Part shown: positions 18,528-28,747 of the stretch, in pieces
Position numbering within the stretch: the first letter of the stretch is position 1
Layout: each line of letters starts with the position of its first letter
NCBI RefSeq assembly: GCF_021513195.1
Contig: NZ_CP090974.1
Location: forward strand, 3,608,001-3,672,000
Source: Shewanella sp. OMA3-2
Lineage (GTDB): Bacteria > Pseudomonadota > Gammaproteobacteria > Enterobacterales > Shewanellaceae
DNA length: 64,000 bases
Reading direction: 5' to 3'
Translations under genes and position numbers: made by a program
Notes under the pieces: generated by a model
Databases searched by the model: none
Seen by the model: only the letters and a program-made list of their open reading frames with translations
What the model was told of the DNA's origin: nothing

Positions 18528-19658
18528 CTAGCTGTTCAAGTCTTGAAAGAACTTTTTCACGCCATCAAAAAAACCTTCCGCTTTTGGGCTGTGTTTTTTT
18601 GACTCGCCTGTTAAGGTTGCTTCAAATTCGCGCAATAACTCTTTTTGCTTATCGTTTAAGTTAACCGGTGTTTCCATGACCACTTTACACAGTAAATCAC
18701 CTACTGCATGGCTACGTACCGACTTAACACCTTTGCCACGTAAACGGAACATGCGGCCCGTTTGAGTTTCTGTTGGAATTTTCAGGCTAACTTTACCATC
18801 TAAGGTTGGCACTTCAATCTCACCACCTAAGGCAGCTTTGCTGAATGAAATAGGCACTTCACAGTAAAGGTTATTGGCATCACGGGTGAAAATATTATGT
18901 TCACGTACACTCACCTGAACATATAAATCACCTGGAGGCGCACCAAACTCGCCCGCTTCACCTTCACCGGTTAAGCGAATTCTGTCACCTGTATCAACAC
19001 CAGCAGGGATCTTAACCGACAATGTTTTGCTTTTCTCAACACGGCCTTCACCATGACACTTGCTACAAGGGTCTTTAATGATTTTTCCACGACCATGACA
19101 GGTTGGACACGCCTGTTGAACCGCAAAGAAGCCTTGACGCATTTGTACTTGGCCTTGACCATGACAAGTACCACATGTGGTTGCCTTGGTGCCAGCTTTA
19201 GCACCGCTGCCATCACATAAGTCGCAAGCGGCTAATGTAGGAATGCGTAACTCTTTGGTTAATCCACGCACAGCTTCTTCAAGCGATAATTCTAGGTTGT
19301 AACGTAAGTCACTGCCACGCGCAGCTTGGCGCTGGCCACCGCCACGGCGTCCACCGCCGAAGATATCACCAAATACATCACCGAAAATATCGCCAAAGTC
19401 TCCTTGACCACCATGACCACCGCCACGGTTAGGATCAACGCCAGCATGACCAAATTGATCATAAGCGGCTTTTTTGTCGCTGTCGGTTAAAATTTCGTAG
19501 GCTTCTTTAACTTCTTTAAAGCTTGCTTCTGCGGCTTTATCACCTGGATTGCGATCAGGGTGAAATTTCATCGCTAAACGCTTGTAGGCTTTTTTAATTT
19601 CACGTTCACTGACATCACGACTGACACCAAGAACCTCGTAATAATCACGCTTTGACAT
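18528..19658 (-). CDS. dnaJ: Chaperone protein DnaJ (Hsp40)
   Basis: DnaJ delivers unfolded proteins to DnaK and stimulates its ATPase. The 376-residue protein has all type I domains: the J domain with HPD at residues 33-35, a Gly/Phe-rich linker ([15 protein letters not shown]), and four zinc-binding CxxCxGxG repeats ([32 protein letters not shown]). The C-terminal substrate-binding domain follows. It lies 124 bases downstream of dnaK; a hairpin in that gap (19713-19741) may lower its expression relative to dnaK. Confidence 0.98.
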   Translation of the reverse strand: MSKRDYYEVLGVSRDVSEREIKKAYKRLAMKFHPDRNPGDKAAEASFKEVKEAYEILTDSDKKAAYDQFGHAGVDPNRGGGHGGQGDFGDIFGDVFGDIFGGGRRGGGQRQAARGSDLRYNLELSLEEAVRGLTKELRIPTLAACDLCDGSGAKAGTKATTCGTCHGQGQVQMRQGFFAVQQACPTCHGRGKIIKDPCSKCHGEGRVEKSKTLSVKIPAGVDTGDRIRLTGEGEAGEFGAPPGDLYVQVSVREHNIFTRDANNLYCEVPISFSKAALGGEIEVPTLDGKVSLKIPTETQTGRMFRLRGKGVKSVRSHAVGDLLCKVVMETPVNLNDKQKELLREFEATLTGESKKHSPKAEGFFDGVKKFFQDLNS

Positions 19659-19712
19659 AGTGTTTTGCTTCTCGAAGGTTTGCTTAAAATTGATTAAGTA
19701 TGATTATGCAAA

Positions 19713-19741
19713 CGGGCGTTAGAGGTAAGCCTCAACGCCCG
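19713..19741 (-). terminator. Intercistronic hairpin between dnaK and dnaJ
   Basis: A 12-bp GC-rich stem (CGGGCGTT with GAGG, pairing CCTC with AACGCCCG, one bulged A) has a TAAG loop. The minus-strand T run after it is short (GTTTGC), so it more likely acts as a partial terminator or mRNA stabiliser than as a full stop. Confidence 0.6.
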
Positions 19742-19782
19742 CTTTATACTAACTAGTTGCTTTTTCTATCAAAAGTAACTAA

Positions 19783-21702
19783 TTACTTTTTGTCGTCTTT
19801 CACTTCTTCAAACTCAGCGTCAACAACATCATCAGCAGGATCTTGCTTACCAGCGTCAGTGGCTTGGTCTGCTCCGCCTTGCGCTTGCGCCTTAGCTTGT
19901 GCAATTTCCATTAGCTTAGCTGAAGCTTCGATAAGTGCTTGAGTTGATTTATCAATAGCTTCTTTATCGTTGCTTTTCACTGCGGCATCGACATCAGCGA
20001 TTGCTGCTTCAATTTTCTCTTTATCTTCCGCTGGTAAATCATCACCCGCTTCAGTCACTTGTTTCTTCGTTGAATGCACTAAACCATCAGCTTGGTTGCG
20101 AGCTTGAACTAGTTCTTCAAACTTGGCATCTTCATCAGCATGAGCTTCTGCGTCACGTACCATTTGCTCAACTTCTTCATCAGTTAGACCAGAGTTAGCT
20201 TTAATGGTGATGTTTTGTGCTTTACCGGTTTTCTTGTCAGTAGCTGATACTTTTAAGATACCGTCAGCATCAATATCAAATACCACTTCAATCTGTGGTT
20301 GACCACGTGGTGCTGCACCAATACCGTCTAGGTTAAATTGACCTAAAGACTTGTTGTAGCTAGCTTGCTTACGCTCACCTTGAAGTACGTGAATCGTCAC
20401 TGCACTTTGATTGTCATCAGCGGTTGAGAATACTTGCTGCGCTTTAGTCGGGATAGTGGTGTTCTTCTCGATAAGCTTAGTCATTACGCTACCCATGGTT
20501 TCAATACCAAATGATAACGGGGTGACGTCAAGTAATAGTACGTCTTTTACTTCACCAGAAAGCACACCTGCTTGAATTGCAGCACCCACGGCAACAGCTT
20601 CATCAGGGTTAACGTCTTTACGTGGCTCTTTGCCGAAGAAGTTTGTCACTGCTTCTTGCACTTTAGGCATACGAGTTTGGCCACCCACTAAAATAACTTC
20701 GTTGATGTCAGATATTGATAAATCAGCATCTGCTAAAGCAACTTTTAATGGCTCTAAAGTACGTTGAATTAAGTCTTCAACTAATGACTCTAACTTAGCA
20801 CGAGTAATTTTAACCACTAAATGCTTAGGACCTGTAGCATCAGCTGTGATGTAAGGTAAGTTAACTTCAGTGGTATTAGTGCTAGATAATTCAATTTTCG
20901 CTTTTTCAGCAGCTTCTTTAAGACGTTGCATTGCTAATGAATCTTTACGTAGATCTAAGCCCTGGTCTTTCTTAAACTCATCTGCTAAATAATTAATTAA
21001 ACGGTTGTCAAAGTCTTCACCACCTAAGTGAGTGTCGCCATTGGTTGCAAGTACTTCGAAAGTTTGGTCACCGTCATTGCTGTCGATTTCGATGATTGAA
21101 ATATCGAATGTACCGCCACCTAAGTCGTATACTGCAACAACGTTGTCGCCTTGCTTCTTATCAATACCATAAGCTAATGCAGCAGCTGTTGGTTCGTTGA
21201 TAATACGTTTAACATCTAGACCCGCAATACGACCAGCATCTTTAGTTGCTTGACGTTGTGAATCGTTAAAGTAAGCAGGCACAGTAATAACCGCTTCGGT
21301 AACTTCTTCACCTAAAAAGTCTTCAGCTGTCTTTTTCATCTTTTTCAAGATTTCAGCAGAAACCTGTGGTGGTGCCATTTTTTTACCACGTTGCTCAACC
21401 CATGCATCGCCATTATCGGCAGCGATAATTTTGAAAGGCATGATATCAACGTCGCGCTGAACTTCGTCATCTTTAAAACGACGACCGATTAAACGTTTAA
21501 TAGCAAAGAAAGTATTAGCAGGGTTCGTCACTGCTTGGCGTTTTGCAGGCGAACCTACAATTGTTTCATCATCGGTATAAGCAACGATAGAAGGTGTTGT
21601 ACGATCGCCCTCTGCGTTTTCAAGTACGCGTGCTTTGCCGCCATCAAGGACTGCCACACATGAATTTGTTGTGCCTAAGTCGATACCAATAATTTTGCCC
21701 AT
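19783..21702 (-). CDS. dnaK: Chaperone protein DnaK (Hsp70)
   Basis: DnaK is the central ATP-driven Hsp70 chaperone. The 639 residues include the nucleotide-binding domain ([44 protein letters not shown]), the linker region [16 protein letters not shown], and the substrate-binding beta domain. The helical lid follows, ending in the charged tail [16 protein letters not shown]. Two sigma-32-like promoters lie upstream (21756-21783 and 21841-21871). It forms an operon with dnaJ. Confidence 0.99.
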   Translation of the reverse strand: MGKIIGIDLGTTNSCVAVLDGGKARVLENAEGDRTTPSIVAYTDDETIVGSPAKRQAVTNPANTFFAIKRLIGRRFKDDEVQRDVDIMPFKIIAADNGDAWVEQRGKKMAPPQVSAEILKKMKKTAEDFLGEEVTEAVITVPAYFNDSQRQATKDAGRIAGLDVKRIINEPTAAALAYGIDKKQGDNVVAVYDLGGGTFDISIIEIDSNDGDQTFEVLATNGDTHLGGEDFDNRLINYLADEFKKDQGLDLRKDSLAMQRLKEAAEKAKIELSSTNTTEVNLPYITADATGPKHLVVKITRAKLESLVEDLIQRTLEPLKVALADADLSISDINEVILVGGQTRMPKVQEAVTNFFGKEPRKDVNPDEAVAVGAAIQAGVLSGEVKDVLLLDVTPLSFGIETMGSVMTKLIEKNTTIPTKAQQVFSTADDNQSAVTIHVLQGERKQASYNKSLGQFNLDGIGAAPRGQPQIEVVFDIDADGILKVSATDKKTGKAQNITIKANSGLTDEEVEQMVRDAEAHADEDAKFEELVQARNQADGLVHSTKKQVTEAGDDLPAEDKEKIEAAIADVDAAVKSNDKEAIDKSTQALIEASAKLMEIAQAKAQAQGGADQATDAGKQDPADDVVDAEFEEVKDDKK

Positions 21703-21755
21703 GAGGTCCTCCGGAAATTGACGTTATTCGTCAGTAAATTTGTTGTCTGGTATGG

Positions 21756-21783
21756 ATATGGGGGTAAGCTAACGGTTTTCAAG
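21756..21783 (-). promoter_or_regulatory. Sigma-32 (heat-shock) promoter of dnaKJ, proximal
   Basis: On the minus strand CTTGAAA (21777-21783) and CCCCATAT (21756-21763) are separated by 13 bases, matching the RpoH consensus CTTGAAA-N13-CCCCATNT. The predicted start lies about 45-50 bases before the dnaK ATG. Confidence 0.85.
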
Positions 21784-21840
21784 TATCTATAAACTTAATA
21801 ACCTTGACTTATGTACCACCCAAATCTTTCTTAACACTGG

Positions 21841-21871
21841 ATATAGGGGCACAAATTTCATTTACAAGGGG
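21841..21871 (-). promoter_or_regulatory. Second sigma-32-like promoter of dnaKJ, distal
   Basis: CCCTTGTAA (21862-21870 region) and CCCCTATAT (21841-21849) on the minus strand, with 12 bases between CTTGTAA and CCCCTATAT, resemble a weaker RpoH promoter. It would give a leader of about 130 bases. Confidence 0.5.
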
Positions 21872-22381
21872 AAGTGAAAAAATTTATGCTGCTTTGCTAA
21901 AATGAATGGCAATTATATCTTCAACGCAGGATGTGACATACGGTAACCGAACGGATAACTAAATAGTAACGTGATTGCAAACGATTTAGTCATCAAGGGC
22001 AAAAGCTTTAATTAACATAAACCAAACTGCTTGCAGTATATTTTAAGGAGAATGTTTTAGGGAAAAATGTATAACAAGTATGTTTTAACAATACGTTATA
22101 ACACTCACTGTCATCACTTACCTTTAAAGCCATATCAACTGTTGCTTTACTGCGGGTATTTATAACTTTTAATCAAAGTGCTGAGCAATATTCTAGATGC
22201 CATTATGCGTTGAAATACCTAGTTGAAAAAACAATCAACTATGGTTATAACTATATAGCAGCACTGGTAATCTAGAGTGGACGATTTAATGAGGGTTCTA
22301 CTGGTTTGAGTCACCGCTTACTGCAAACAGCTTCGTTAGTGGAATGCTGGGTTAAATGGACTGTTATAAGGAGCAACGGCA
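21872..22381. other. Intergenic stretch, no gene recognised
   Basis: About 500 bases between the dnaK promoters and the next gene contain no convincing ORF. An AAGGAG at about 22046 is followed by ATG TTT TAG, too short to be a gene. The end of the stretch carries the AAGGAG ribosome-binding site of the gene at 22382. Confidence 0.5.
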
Positions 22382-22708
22382 ATGGGACTGCCTAGATGGA
22401 ACTTATCAAATAAAGCGGAACGTCGTTTTCGCATAGTAGTGCTGACCTCAGTTGCACTATTATTAATCTATGAGAAAAACTATGGCTCTAGCTCAACCCA
22501 ATATGCTGCTATGTATTTGAGTGTATTTTCTTTAGTAGGGACTTTTCTGACAAATGCTGTTCAGCAGCGTTATTTCACTTATATCACTGAATATGCCCAA
22601 GCAATTCGTATCGTCGCATTAGTGATGATGTTGTGCTTTTTAGGTATTTGGGGGTATCTCACTTACCAGGAACGCTACCCGCCAAGTATTTTAATCAGTA
22701 TTGCTTAG
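22382..22708 (+). CDS. Small membrane protein of unknown function
   Basis: I do not recognise a named family. The 108-residue protein has a basic N-terminus (LSNKAERRFR) and three likely membrane helices at about residues 18-34, 42-60 and 76-95, with the C-terminus ending PPSILISIA. A good AAGGAG site lies before the ATG. It is transcribed alone, away from dnaK. It looks like a Shewanella-type conserved hypothetical inner-membrane protein. Confidence 0.7.
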   Translation: MGLPRWNLSNKAERRFRIVVLTSVALLLIYEKNYGSSSTQYAAMYLSVFSLVGTFLTNAVQQRYFTYITEYAQAIRIVALVMMLCFLGIWGYLTYQERYPPSILISIA

Positions 22709-22871
22709 TCTAATTGAGGGTTACCAAGCAATAAAAAGTTAAAGTCACGCTAAGCTAAATAACCAAATAAAATATTTATACCGCGACTCATATTTTGATA
22801 AAAAACATTGCACCGAAACGAATCTGGCGTATCTTTAATAGATTAATAACAAAGATTAAAGGACCCACAAC

Positions 22872-23216
22872 ATGCTAGAGATGTTATTGAAAACTTTATT
22901 TATTGCAGTATTTTTTTTCATTGCCTACAAACTGATTTTTTCAGGCAAAAAGGGGTTAACGCTATTCGAAATGCACTTCAAGCAAGGTCGCTTAAATCGG
23001 CATAAAGGCAAAATACCAGACAAATTTGAGCGAGAGTGTCGTGCCTTTGCCAAAGAGCATAAGCTGACCTGTACAATAAGAGCTGAAAGAGATAATCAAG
23101 TTAGGCTACATGTCTCTGCTAACATAGGTGATGATCTTACCCAGCAAATTCGCAATATATTTCCCTTTGAATATTATGACCGCAAGCAAGTGGATAACAG
23201 TAAACTAAAAGGTTAA
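22872..23216 (+). CDS. DUF3634-type small membrane-anchored protein
   Basis: The 114-residue protein has one N-terminal membrane helix (residues 3-24, LLKTLFIAVFFFIAYKLIF) followed by a basic cytosolic domain (GRLNRHKGKIPDKFERECR). This pattern fits the DUF3634 family seen in Vibrio and Shewanella; no function is known. AAAGGA lies 9 bases before the ATG. It stands alone, convergent with the lipid cluster that ends at 23343. Confidence 0.75.
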   Translation: MLEMLLKTLFIAVFFFIAYKLIFSGKKGLTLFEMHFKQGRLNRHKGKIPDKFERECRAFAKEHKLTCTIRAERDNQVRLHVSANIGDDLTQQIRNIFPFEYYDRKQVDNSKLKG

Positions 23217-23342
23217 CCACCAGTCACCCCAAAAATAGTGAACAAGCCAACATTGTTGTCTAAATGATTAAAAACACTAACTTACAAGGGGGAAACTAAG
23301 TGTAAGCGTTATCACAGGCCCAATAGCTTGAGTGACCCTATA

Positions 23343-23924
23343 TTATTGCTTTTGAATCACTAAAGTGACTGTACCAACCGTAATGCCAAACTTAATGATG
23401 TCGCTTTTATTAATGATGGTGTTGTTACCAACTAAAAACATCCAGTCATCAAACTCGACCTGATACTCAGTACCATCAACCATCAACTTCATATCATAGC
23501 GCCATCTAAGTGCGCTGCCGTTTGCTTCACCTTTAGCTACGCCTAAAATGTCATCTGCACGGCCTTCGAATTGGCCATTACCTAAATCAGTTAAATGCCA
23601 AATCCGGGTTTGCTTTTCACCGTCATCATAAATAAACCACTCTTTGAGCTCGCCTTGCTTACCTTGTGGGCTATCTTGCCAGCTTCCTGCCATTGTTACG
23701 GTAAATTTTCGCGTCACTTTACCGGAAAAATCTTGCACTATGCCTGAAGCCGTTAACTCACCGTCAAAAAAATCGACCAAGTTTAACTCGGGTGTTGTAT
23801 TGGCATAATCTTCAATTGAAGCCGACGAGCAAGAAAATAAACTAAAACAAATAGCCATCACCAATAAGGTGTTAATAAAGGACCAACCTTTACCCCTAAA
23901 TGTATTCAAAGTTGACTGTTGCAT
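23343..23924 (-). CDS. DUF3833 lipoprotein, last gene of the lipid-modification cluster
   Basis: This 193-residue protein has a lipoprotein signal peptide (lipobox LFSC, Cys32) and the DUF3833 core: DFFDGELTASGIVQDFSGKVTRKF, FIYDDGEKQTRIWHL, and DDWMFLVGNNTIINKS. The fold is thought to be a lipocalin-like barrel; no reaction is known. It follows the chalcone-isomerase-like gene by 2 bases, so the two are translated from one message. Its partners suggest a role in handling or modifying envelope lipids. Confidence 0.85.
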   Translation of the reverse strand: MQQSTLNTFRGKGWSFINTLLVMAICFSLFSCSSASIEDYANTTPELNLVDFFDGELTASGIVQDFSGKVTRKFTVTMAGSWQDSPQGKQGELKEWFIYDDGEKQTRIWHLTDLGNGQFEGRADDILGVAKGEANGSALRWRYDMKLMVDGTEYQVEFDDWMFLVGNNTIINKSDIIKFGITVGTVTLVIQKQ

Positions 23925-23926
23925 GA

Positions 23927-24544
23927 TTAAGTGGCTCCGATTAATTGTTGACGTAATTTAGGCTCAGTTGTGGTTTCAGATAACCAGATACCGATAAAGG
24001 CGGCACTAAACTCCGCATCGTCTAATTGATAAAAAGGCTTATCGTTAAACAGAAATTCAGCTTGTTTATCATTATGAATAATAAAGCTGAGGGTATCGTT
24101 ATTGTTAACATCAGGCCAAGAAAGTGCTAAGTGGGGTTTTATACGATTAATTTGCGATTCTGTTAGTCCATTTGCTTGCCATTGTTCTATCGTGGCTTCA
24201 ATCAATTCTGCTGCACTTATGTCGCGGTGATATTGAATGGCTAACTTAATTGGAAAGCTTTCTGGCTGATAGGTACCGTCAAGTGAATATAATTTAGCTA
24301 AGTACACATCGAACCAGAGGACGTCCAGCTCAGCTTCACCGACCAGAATTAATGGTGGCAGGGTTAGTCTGCTATTAACTTGAGTCGTATTATTTGACGG
24401 GCCTTCATCATTTAAATTGGTTTCACTTATGCTTAGGTCTGATGTCAAAGCCTCAGTTAATTGATTAGGATTTGCAGCGTAAACCATGCTCACTGAAACC
24501 AATATTAGTATCACTAAAAGGGAAATCTTACTTATATTTGACAT
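23927..24544 (-). CDS. Chalcone-isomerase-like periplasmic protein
   Basis: The 205-residue protein has a signal peptide (cleavage near VYAANP, residues 22-24) and a chalcone-isomerase-like domain (LILVGEAELDVLWFDVYLAKLYS, then KLAIQYHRDISAAELIEATIEQW). Bacterial members of this fold are not flavonoid enzymes; some bind fatty acids, but the role is unproven. It lies inside the cfa/DUF1365/DUF2878 cluster, 30 bases downstream of DUF2878. Confidence 0.82.
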   Translation of the reverse strand: MSNISKISLLVILILVSVSMVYAANPNQLTEALTSDLSISETNLNDEGPSNNTTQVNSRLTLPPLILVGEAELDVLWFDVYLAKLYSLDGTYQPESFPIKLAIQYHRDISAAELIEATIEQWQANGLTESQINRIKPHLALSWPDVNNNDTLSFIIHNDKQAEFLFNDKPFYQLDDAEFSAAFIGIWLSETTTEPKLRQQLIGAT

Positions 24545-24574
24545 GCCGACCCACCCTACATATTTAATGCGCAG

Positions 24575-25195
24575 TTATCGTGAAAGCCGCGCCGATATAT
24601 GAAGTAATACGGGAAATAACACTGACCAGATCACTGCTAAGATAATTGCCGAATAAGTTAGCCCTAAAGGCAATGCCACAGCAGCAAACTTTGCACCGCC
24701 AAGGTAGCTTAAACAGCCTGATACCCCACCAACAATAGCCTGAACGGGCATATTGAGTTTATGTGCAAAACCTAAGCTTGAATTTAATGTCAGTGAAAAG
24801 TATCCCCAAAGCAGTAATAACCACCATGGTATTGCTGTAAAAACAAATACACCGAAATAAGTTAACCCTACATCGACAGCAACGCCCAGTGTTGTAATCA
24901 CTAACAGAATAACTAGATCGGCTCGTTTATGATCAGATATTAGAAAGTGTAATCCAATCAGCATCAATGATACAAAGATAAACTGGTTGTGATACAACAC
25001 TCCCAGCCACCATGTCGCTTGAAAACCGACCGTGTTAAGCAGCAGTTTTTTAAGCGTCATTGAGTTGGTTTCTGCAGTGTTTTCGGTAATATTATGGCTA
25101 ATTACTGTGTTATTATCGGCAACTTGGTCACTGTCAAAATGGTCGGTCTTGATATCTAAATGAGGAGGCGAAGAGGACGCCACTGACTTTTTCAT
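24575..25195 (-). CDS. DUF2878 membrane protein
   Basis: The 206-residue protein has a polar N-terminal extension of about 45 residues and then six likely membrane helices (for example VGFQATWWLGVLYHNQFIFV and AVDVGLTYFGVFVF), typical of DUF2878. The long start at 25195 is supported by a strong AGGGGGG ribosome-binding site; an internal Met at residue 46 (MTLKKLLLNTVGF) would give the usual family length. Function is unknown; it always seems to travel with cfa and DUF1365 genes. Confidence 0.8.
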   Translation of the reverse strand: MKKSVASSSPPHLDIKTDHFDSDQVADNNTVISHNITENTAETNSMTLKKLLLNTVGFQATWWLGVLYHNQFIFVSLMLIGLHFLISDHKRADLVILLVITTLGVAVDVGLTYFGVFVFTAIPWWLLLLWGYFSLTLNSSLGFAHKLNMPVQAIVGGVSGCLSYLGGAKFAAVALPLGLTYSAIILAVIWSVLFPVLLHISARLSR

Positions 25196-25253
25196 GGTAA
25201 TCCCCCCTTCGATAGAGTACGCAATGTAAACACGTTAGCCACCTAGCAATATA

Positions 25254-26492
25254 CTAGCTTTTACGGTAGCCCGGTCTTACGGCAGTTAAGTGCACAGTAC
25301 TGGTAGCACGCTCTAAAAAACCACCTTCACAGTAGCTTAAGTAAAACTTCCACATCCTGATAAAGTCATCACCGTAACCAAGTTTGGTAATGGTGCTTTT
25401 GGCCATATCAAAATTATCATGCCAGTGCTTTAGAGTACGCGCATAATCGAGGCCTATATCATCTAAAGACCAAATAACCATGTCGGTTTTATTGGCAATA
25501 TGACGAGACATCTCGCTGATTGAGGGTAGACAACCACCAGGGAAAATATAACGTTGAATAAAATCGACACTTTTGCGATAGCTGTTGTAACGTTGATCGG
25601 CAATGGTAATGGCTTGAATTAATAAACGCCCCTCGGGCTTAAGCATATGCTGTAACTTTTCAAAAAAGCCAGGTAAATACTCATGACCTACAGCTTCAAT
25701 CATTTCAATTGACACCACACGATCATACACCCTGGTAAGCTCGCGATAATCTTGTTTTAACAAGGTAACTTTATCTAACAAACCTTCATTTGTAAGCCGA
25801 GATAAGGCGTAGTCATATTGCGCATCTGAAATAGTTGTTGTGGTCACTAACACGCCATAATGCTTAGCAGCATAAATCGCTAGTGCTCCCCATCCGGTAC
25901 CTACTTCTAATAAGGTTTGCCCTGGTTTTAAGTCCAACCTTTGGCATATAGTATCTAGCTTGTGTAGCTGCGCTTGCGCTAAGCTTGCGTCGCTGGCTGG
26001 ATAAATCGCACTGGAATACATCATTTCTGGGTCTAAAAACTGCTGATACATATCGTTACCCAAGTCATAATGGGCTAGGATATTGCGTTTTGAGCCAGTT
26101 TGAGAGTTTCGATTAAATATATGCTTAACACGGTTAATCCCCTTACTTAACCAGGAAAAGTAACGTTCGATATTATCAAGTAAAGCTAAGTTTCGGGCAA
26201 AAATTTGCACCACTTTAGTTAAGTCTGGGCTAGACCAATGCCCTTGAATATAAGCTTCGCCTGCGCCAATTGAGCCACCAAATATCACTTGGCGATAAAA
26301 ACCTGGGTGTAGCACTTGCATGGTCGCGTGAATGTCGCTTTCTGGATGACCAAATACATGTGATTGCGACACATCAACTATCGTTAATTGCCCTTCAGCT
26401 AGATGAGCCAGTGCTCGTAATAAAATCTTCTTCGCCAAACTGTCTGATAACGTTGCTTGAGCAATATTTGTATCGGTAGCGGCATTATCCAT
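25254..26492 (-). CDS. cfa: Cyclopropane-fatty-acid-phospholipid synthase-type methyltransferase
   Basis: Cfa transfers a methylene group from S-adenosylmethionine to unsaturated acyl chains of membrane phospholipids. The 412-residue protein has the N-terminal lipid-binding region, then NILAHYDLGNDMYQQFLDPEMMYSS-type family motifs, SAM site LLEVGTGWGALAIYAAKHYG (split between residues about 195-215), and IEMIEAVGH with the conserved Glu. The C-terminal FIQRYIFPGGCLPS block is also typical. Relatives in such clusters may methylate at other positions (furan fatty acids), so the exact product is uncertain. Confidence 0.9.
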   Translation of the reverse strand: MDNAATDTNIAQATLSDSLAKKILLRALAHLAEGQLTIVDVSQSHVFGHPESDIHATMQVLHPGFYRQVIFGGSIGAGEAYIQGHWSSPDLTKVVQIFARNLALLDNIERYFSWLSKGINRVKHIFNRNSQTGSKRNILAHYDLGNDMYQQFLDPEMMYSSAIYPASDASLAQAQLHKLDTICQRLDLKPGQTLLEVGTGWGALAIYAAKHYGVLVTTTTISDAQYDYALSRLTNEGLLDKVTLLKQDYRELTRVYDRVVSIEMIEAVGHEYLPGFFEKLQHMLKPEGRLLIQAITIADQRYNSYRKSVDFIQRYIFPGGCLPSISEMSRHIANKTDMVIWSLDDIGLDYARTLKHWHDNFDMAKSTITKLGYGDDFIRMWKFYLSYCEGGFLERATSTVHLTAVRPGYRKS

Positions 26493-26596
26493 GCTTGCAC
26501 TCCATTCTAATTAACGAAATTAGACTTAAAATTATAATATTAAACTGCAATACGCACTCACTCGCTATTTGGTTTACTTGAACTACTGATTAATTG

Positions 26597-27415
26597 CTAT
26601 GTCGATGTCTGTTTGGTTTGCTTGCCTACAAACGGGATACGTTTAATAAATAATGTTAATGCTTGCCAATAGATACCTGAGACAATTTTTGCCGTCATCA
26701 CAGGGTAGCCCAACATAAAACGCTTAACATTTGCCGCAGTAAATGACATTCGTTTTAAGGCTATTGTGGCATCAAATAATTTTTCGTTGGCATCATTTCG
26801 ATTTTCAATCGTCACTTTAAGCCGATTTTTTGGCGGTAAAATACGCCATAAATAATGCATATCTAAGGTCATAAAAGGTGATACATGGAATACTTTATCT
26901 GTATGAGTGGTATTTGCTAAATCGACCAGATAACAATGGCGCTCATTCCAAGGGGTATTACTGACTTCAGCTAACATGTAAAGCGGAGTTTCATCTTGGT
27001 AACAGAAGAAAAAATTAACAGGGCTGAAATAAAAACCAAAATGGCGAATTTGCCCACAAAACATCACTCGATTACAGCGTTGTTGCGCGCCTAGCTTGTC
27101 TATTGTAGCTAATGCACGCTGTTTTAATCTCTCAATTGCACTGAGTTTTTCAACGTTTAACCCTGAGATAAAATGCTCACCAAACTGCTGTCCAAGACTG
27201 TTAAGATAATCATCGGCTTTAAATGTCAGTAATGCATTTCGCTCCGCAAACAACTTACTGGTATCGATTAATGTCGGTAACTCATCTAAATCTAATACCA
27301 TCATTGCAATGTTATAGCCAAAGCTATGGCGTTTAGGCACGTGGCGTCTATGGCTGATTTTGCCATAATAGATACCACTATTTAACACCATATCGTCAGT
27401 TACCATTACGGTCAT
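26597..27415 (-). CDS. DUF1365 protein
   Basis: This 272-residue protein belongs to DUF1365, always found beside an FAD amine-oxidase-like protein and a Cfa-like enzyme. Family motifs include YYGKISHRRHVPKRHSFGY at the N-terminus, NPV-like FYFSPVNFFFCYQ, and LVDLANTTHTDKVFHVSPF. No catalytic residues are known. It overlaps the upstream FAD oxidoreductase gene by 4 bases (ATGA-type), which implies translational coupling and joint function. Confidence 0.88.
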   Translation of the reverse strand: MTVMVTDDMVLNSGIYYGKISHRRHVPKRHSFGYNIAMMVLDLDELPTLIDTSKLFAERNALLTFKADDYLNSLGQQFGEHFISGLNVEKLSAIERLKQRALATIDKLGAQQRCNRVMFCGQIRHFGFYFSPVNFFFCYQDETPLYMLAEVSNTPWNERHCYLVDLANTTHTDKVFHVSPFMTLDMHYLWRILPPKNRLKVTIENRNDANEKLFDATIALKRMSFTAANVKRFMLGYPVMTAKIVSGIYWQALTLFIKRIPFVGKQTKQTST

Positions 27416-28680
27416 AAACTGATCTCAAATTGATTACACACATCGACGGCACTTCTCACGCCATCCTCATGGAAACCGTTATACCAATAGGCACCAGCAA
27501 AATAAGTATTCTGCTTACCAGAAATCAGTCCACGCTTTGATTGCGCTTGCATACTAGCTTCATTAAACACTGGATGAGCATAATTAAATTGACGTAATAT
27601 TTTACTTTTATCAATCAATTCAGTTTGATTCAAGGTCACGCAAAAAGTGGGGGCGTCTTTAGGCAGCCTTTGTAAAATATTCATATTGTAAGTAACACTG
27701 GCAGGCCTATCGCCCATTGCGACCTTATCACCACCGTCTAAACGATAGTTCCAGCTTGCCCAAGCCGCTTTGCGTTTTGGCAATAAATTAATATCAGTAT
27801 GTAACACCACTTCATTATTTTGGTATTCCATTGCAGATAAGACTTCATATTCATCTTTGCTCGGGTCACTTAACATAGCTAATGCCTGGTCACTGTGACA
27901 CGCCAATATAACATCATCAAACAGCTGCCATTCACCGTTCATCACTTGAATTTTTACCCCCTCATCACTGCGACAAATGGCAGTGACAGGGCTATTTAGC
28001 AAAATATTGTTCTTGAAGGGTTCAATAAGCTTAGGAATATAACTGCGTGAACCACCTTTTAATACTGACCATTGCGGACGATCACTAATGTTAAGCAAGC
28101 CGTGGTGCTGGAAGAAACGAATAAAAAATCGTAACGAAAAAGCACGCATGTCATTAATACTGGCAGACCAAATAGCCGCCCCCATTGGCAAAATATAATG
28201 TTCACAGAAAAAAGGGCTGAAATTATGTTTATCGAGATATTCTCCTAGGCTAATAACAGGATAAGAATCTGACTCATAGATGGCTTTACAATCATTATTA
28301 AATCGCACTATTGCGGCTAAAAATCGATAGAAATTAGGTTTAAAAATATTACGTCTTTGGGCAAACATACTCCATAGCGTATGGCCATTGTATTCAAGCC
28401 CAGTAAAGACATTGTATACACTAAAACTCATCTGCGTCGGTAATGACTCAATCCCAAGCTTTGCCATTAACTTTTCAAATCTTGGGTAAGTGCGATCGTT
28501 AAAAACAATAAAGCCAGTATCAATAGCATAGCTTTTATTGCCGACTTCGACGTCAACTGTTGCAGTGTGTCCGCCGATATAATCATTAGCTTCAAAAACA
28601 GTCACTTTATGCTTACTGCTAAGTAAATGTGCGCAGGTTAAACCCGATATACCGGTTCCTATCACCGCAATATTTTTCAT
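27412..28680 (-). CDS. FAD-dependent amine-oxidase-like oxidoreductase
   Basis: The 422-residue flavoprotein starts with the FAD-binding motif IAVIGTGISGLTCAHLL and the following FEANDYIGGHT. The rest matches NAD(P)/FAD-dependent proteins related to phytoene desaturase and amine oxidases. Relatives in cfa/DUF1365 clusters are thought to oxidise fatty acyl chains. A C-terminal FAD contact is seen in FAGAYWYNGFHEDGVRSA. It overlaps DUF1365 by 4 bases. Confidence 0.88.
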   Translation of the reverse strand: MKNIAVIGTGISGLTCAHLLSSKHKVTVFEANDYIGGHTATVDVEVGNKSYAIDTGFIVFNDRTYPRFEKLMAKLGIESLPTQMSFSVYNVFTGLEYNGHTLWSMFAQRRNIFKPNFYRFLAAIVRFNNDCKAIYESDSYPVISLGEYLDKHNFSPFFCEHYILPMGAAIWSASINDMRAFSLRFFIRFFQHHGLLNISDRPQWSVLKGGSRSYIPKLIEPFKNNILLNSPVTAICRSDEGVKIQVMNGEWQLFDDVILACHSDQALAMLSDPSKDEYEVLSAMEYQNNEVVLHTDINLLPKRKAAWASWNYRLDGGDKVAMGDRPASVTYNMNILQRLPKDAPTFCVTLNQTELIDKSKILRQFNYAHPVFNEASMQAQSKRGLISGKQNTYFAGAYWYNGFHEDGVRSAVDVCNQFEISL

Positions 28681-28747
28681 TCTTATTCCTATTTTTACAA
28701 ACCTGACGCTTTATCGTTAATTCGGGTGTGTGTTCAGTAATACTTTT

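Noticed and set aside
22040..22070. Gene start after AAGGAG near 22046
   Set aside because: The ATG that follows is stopped after two codons.
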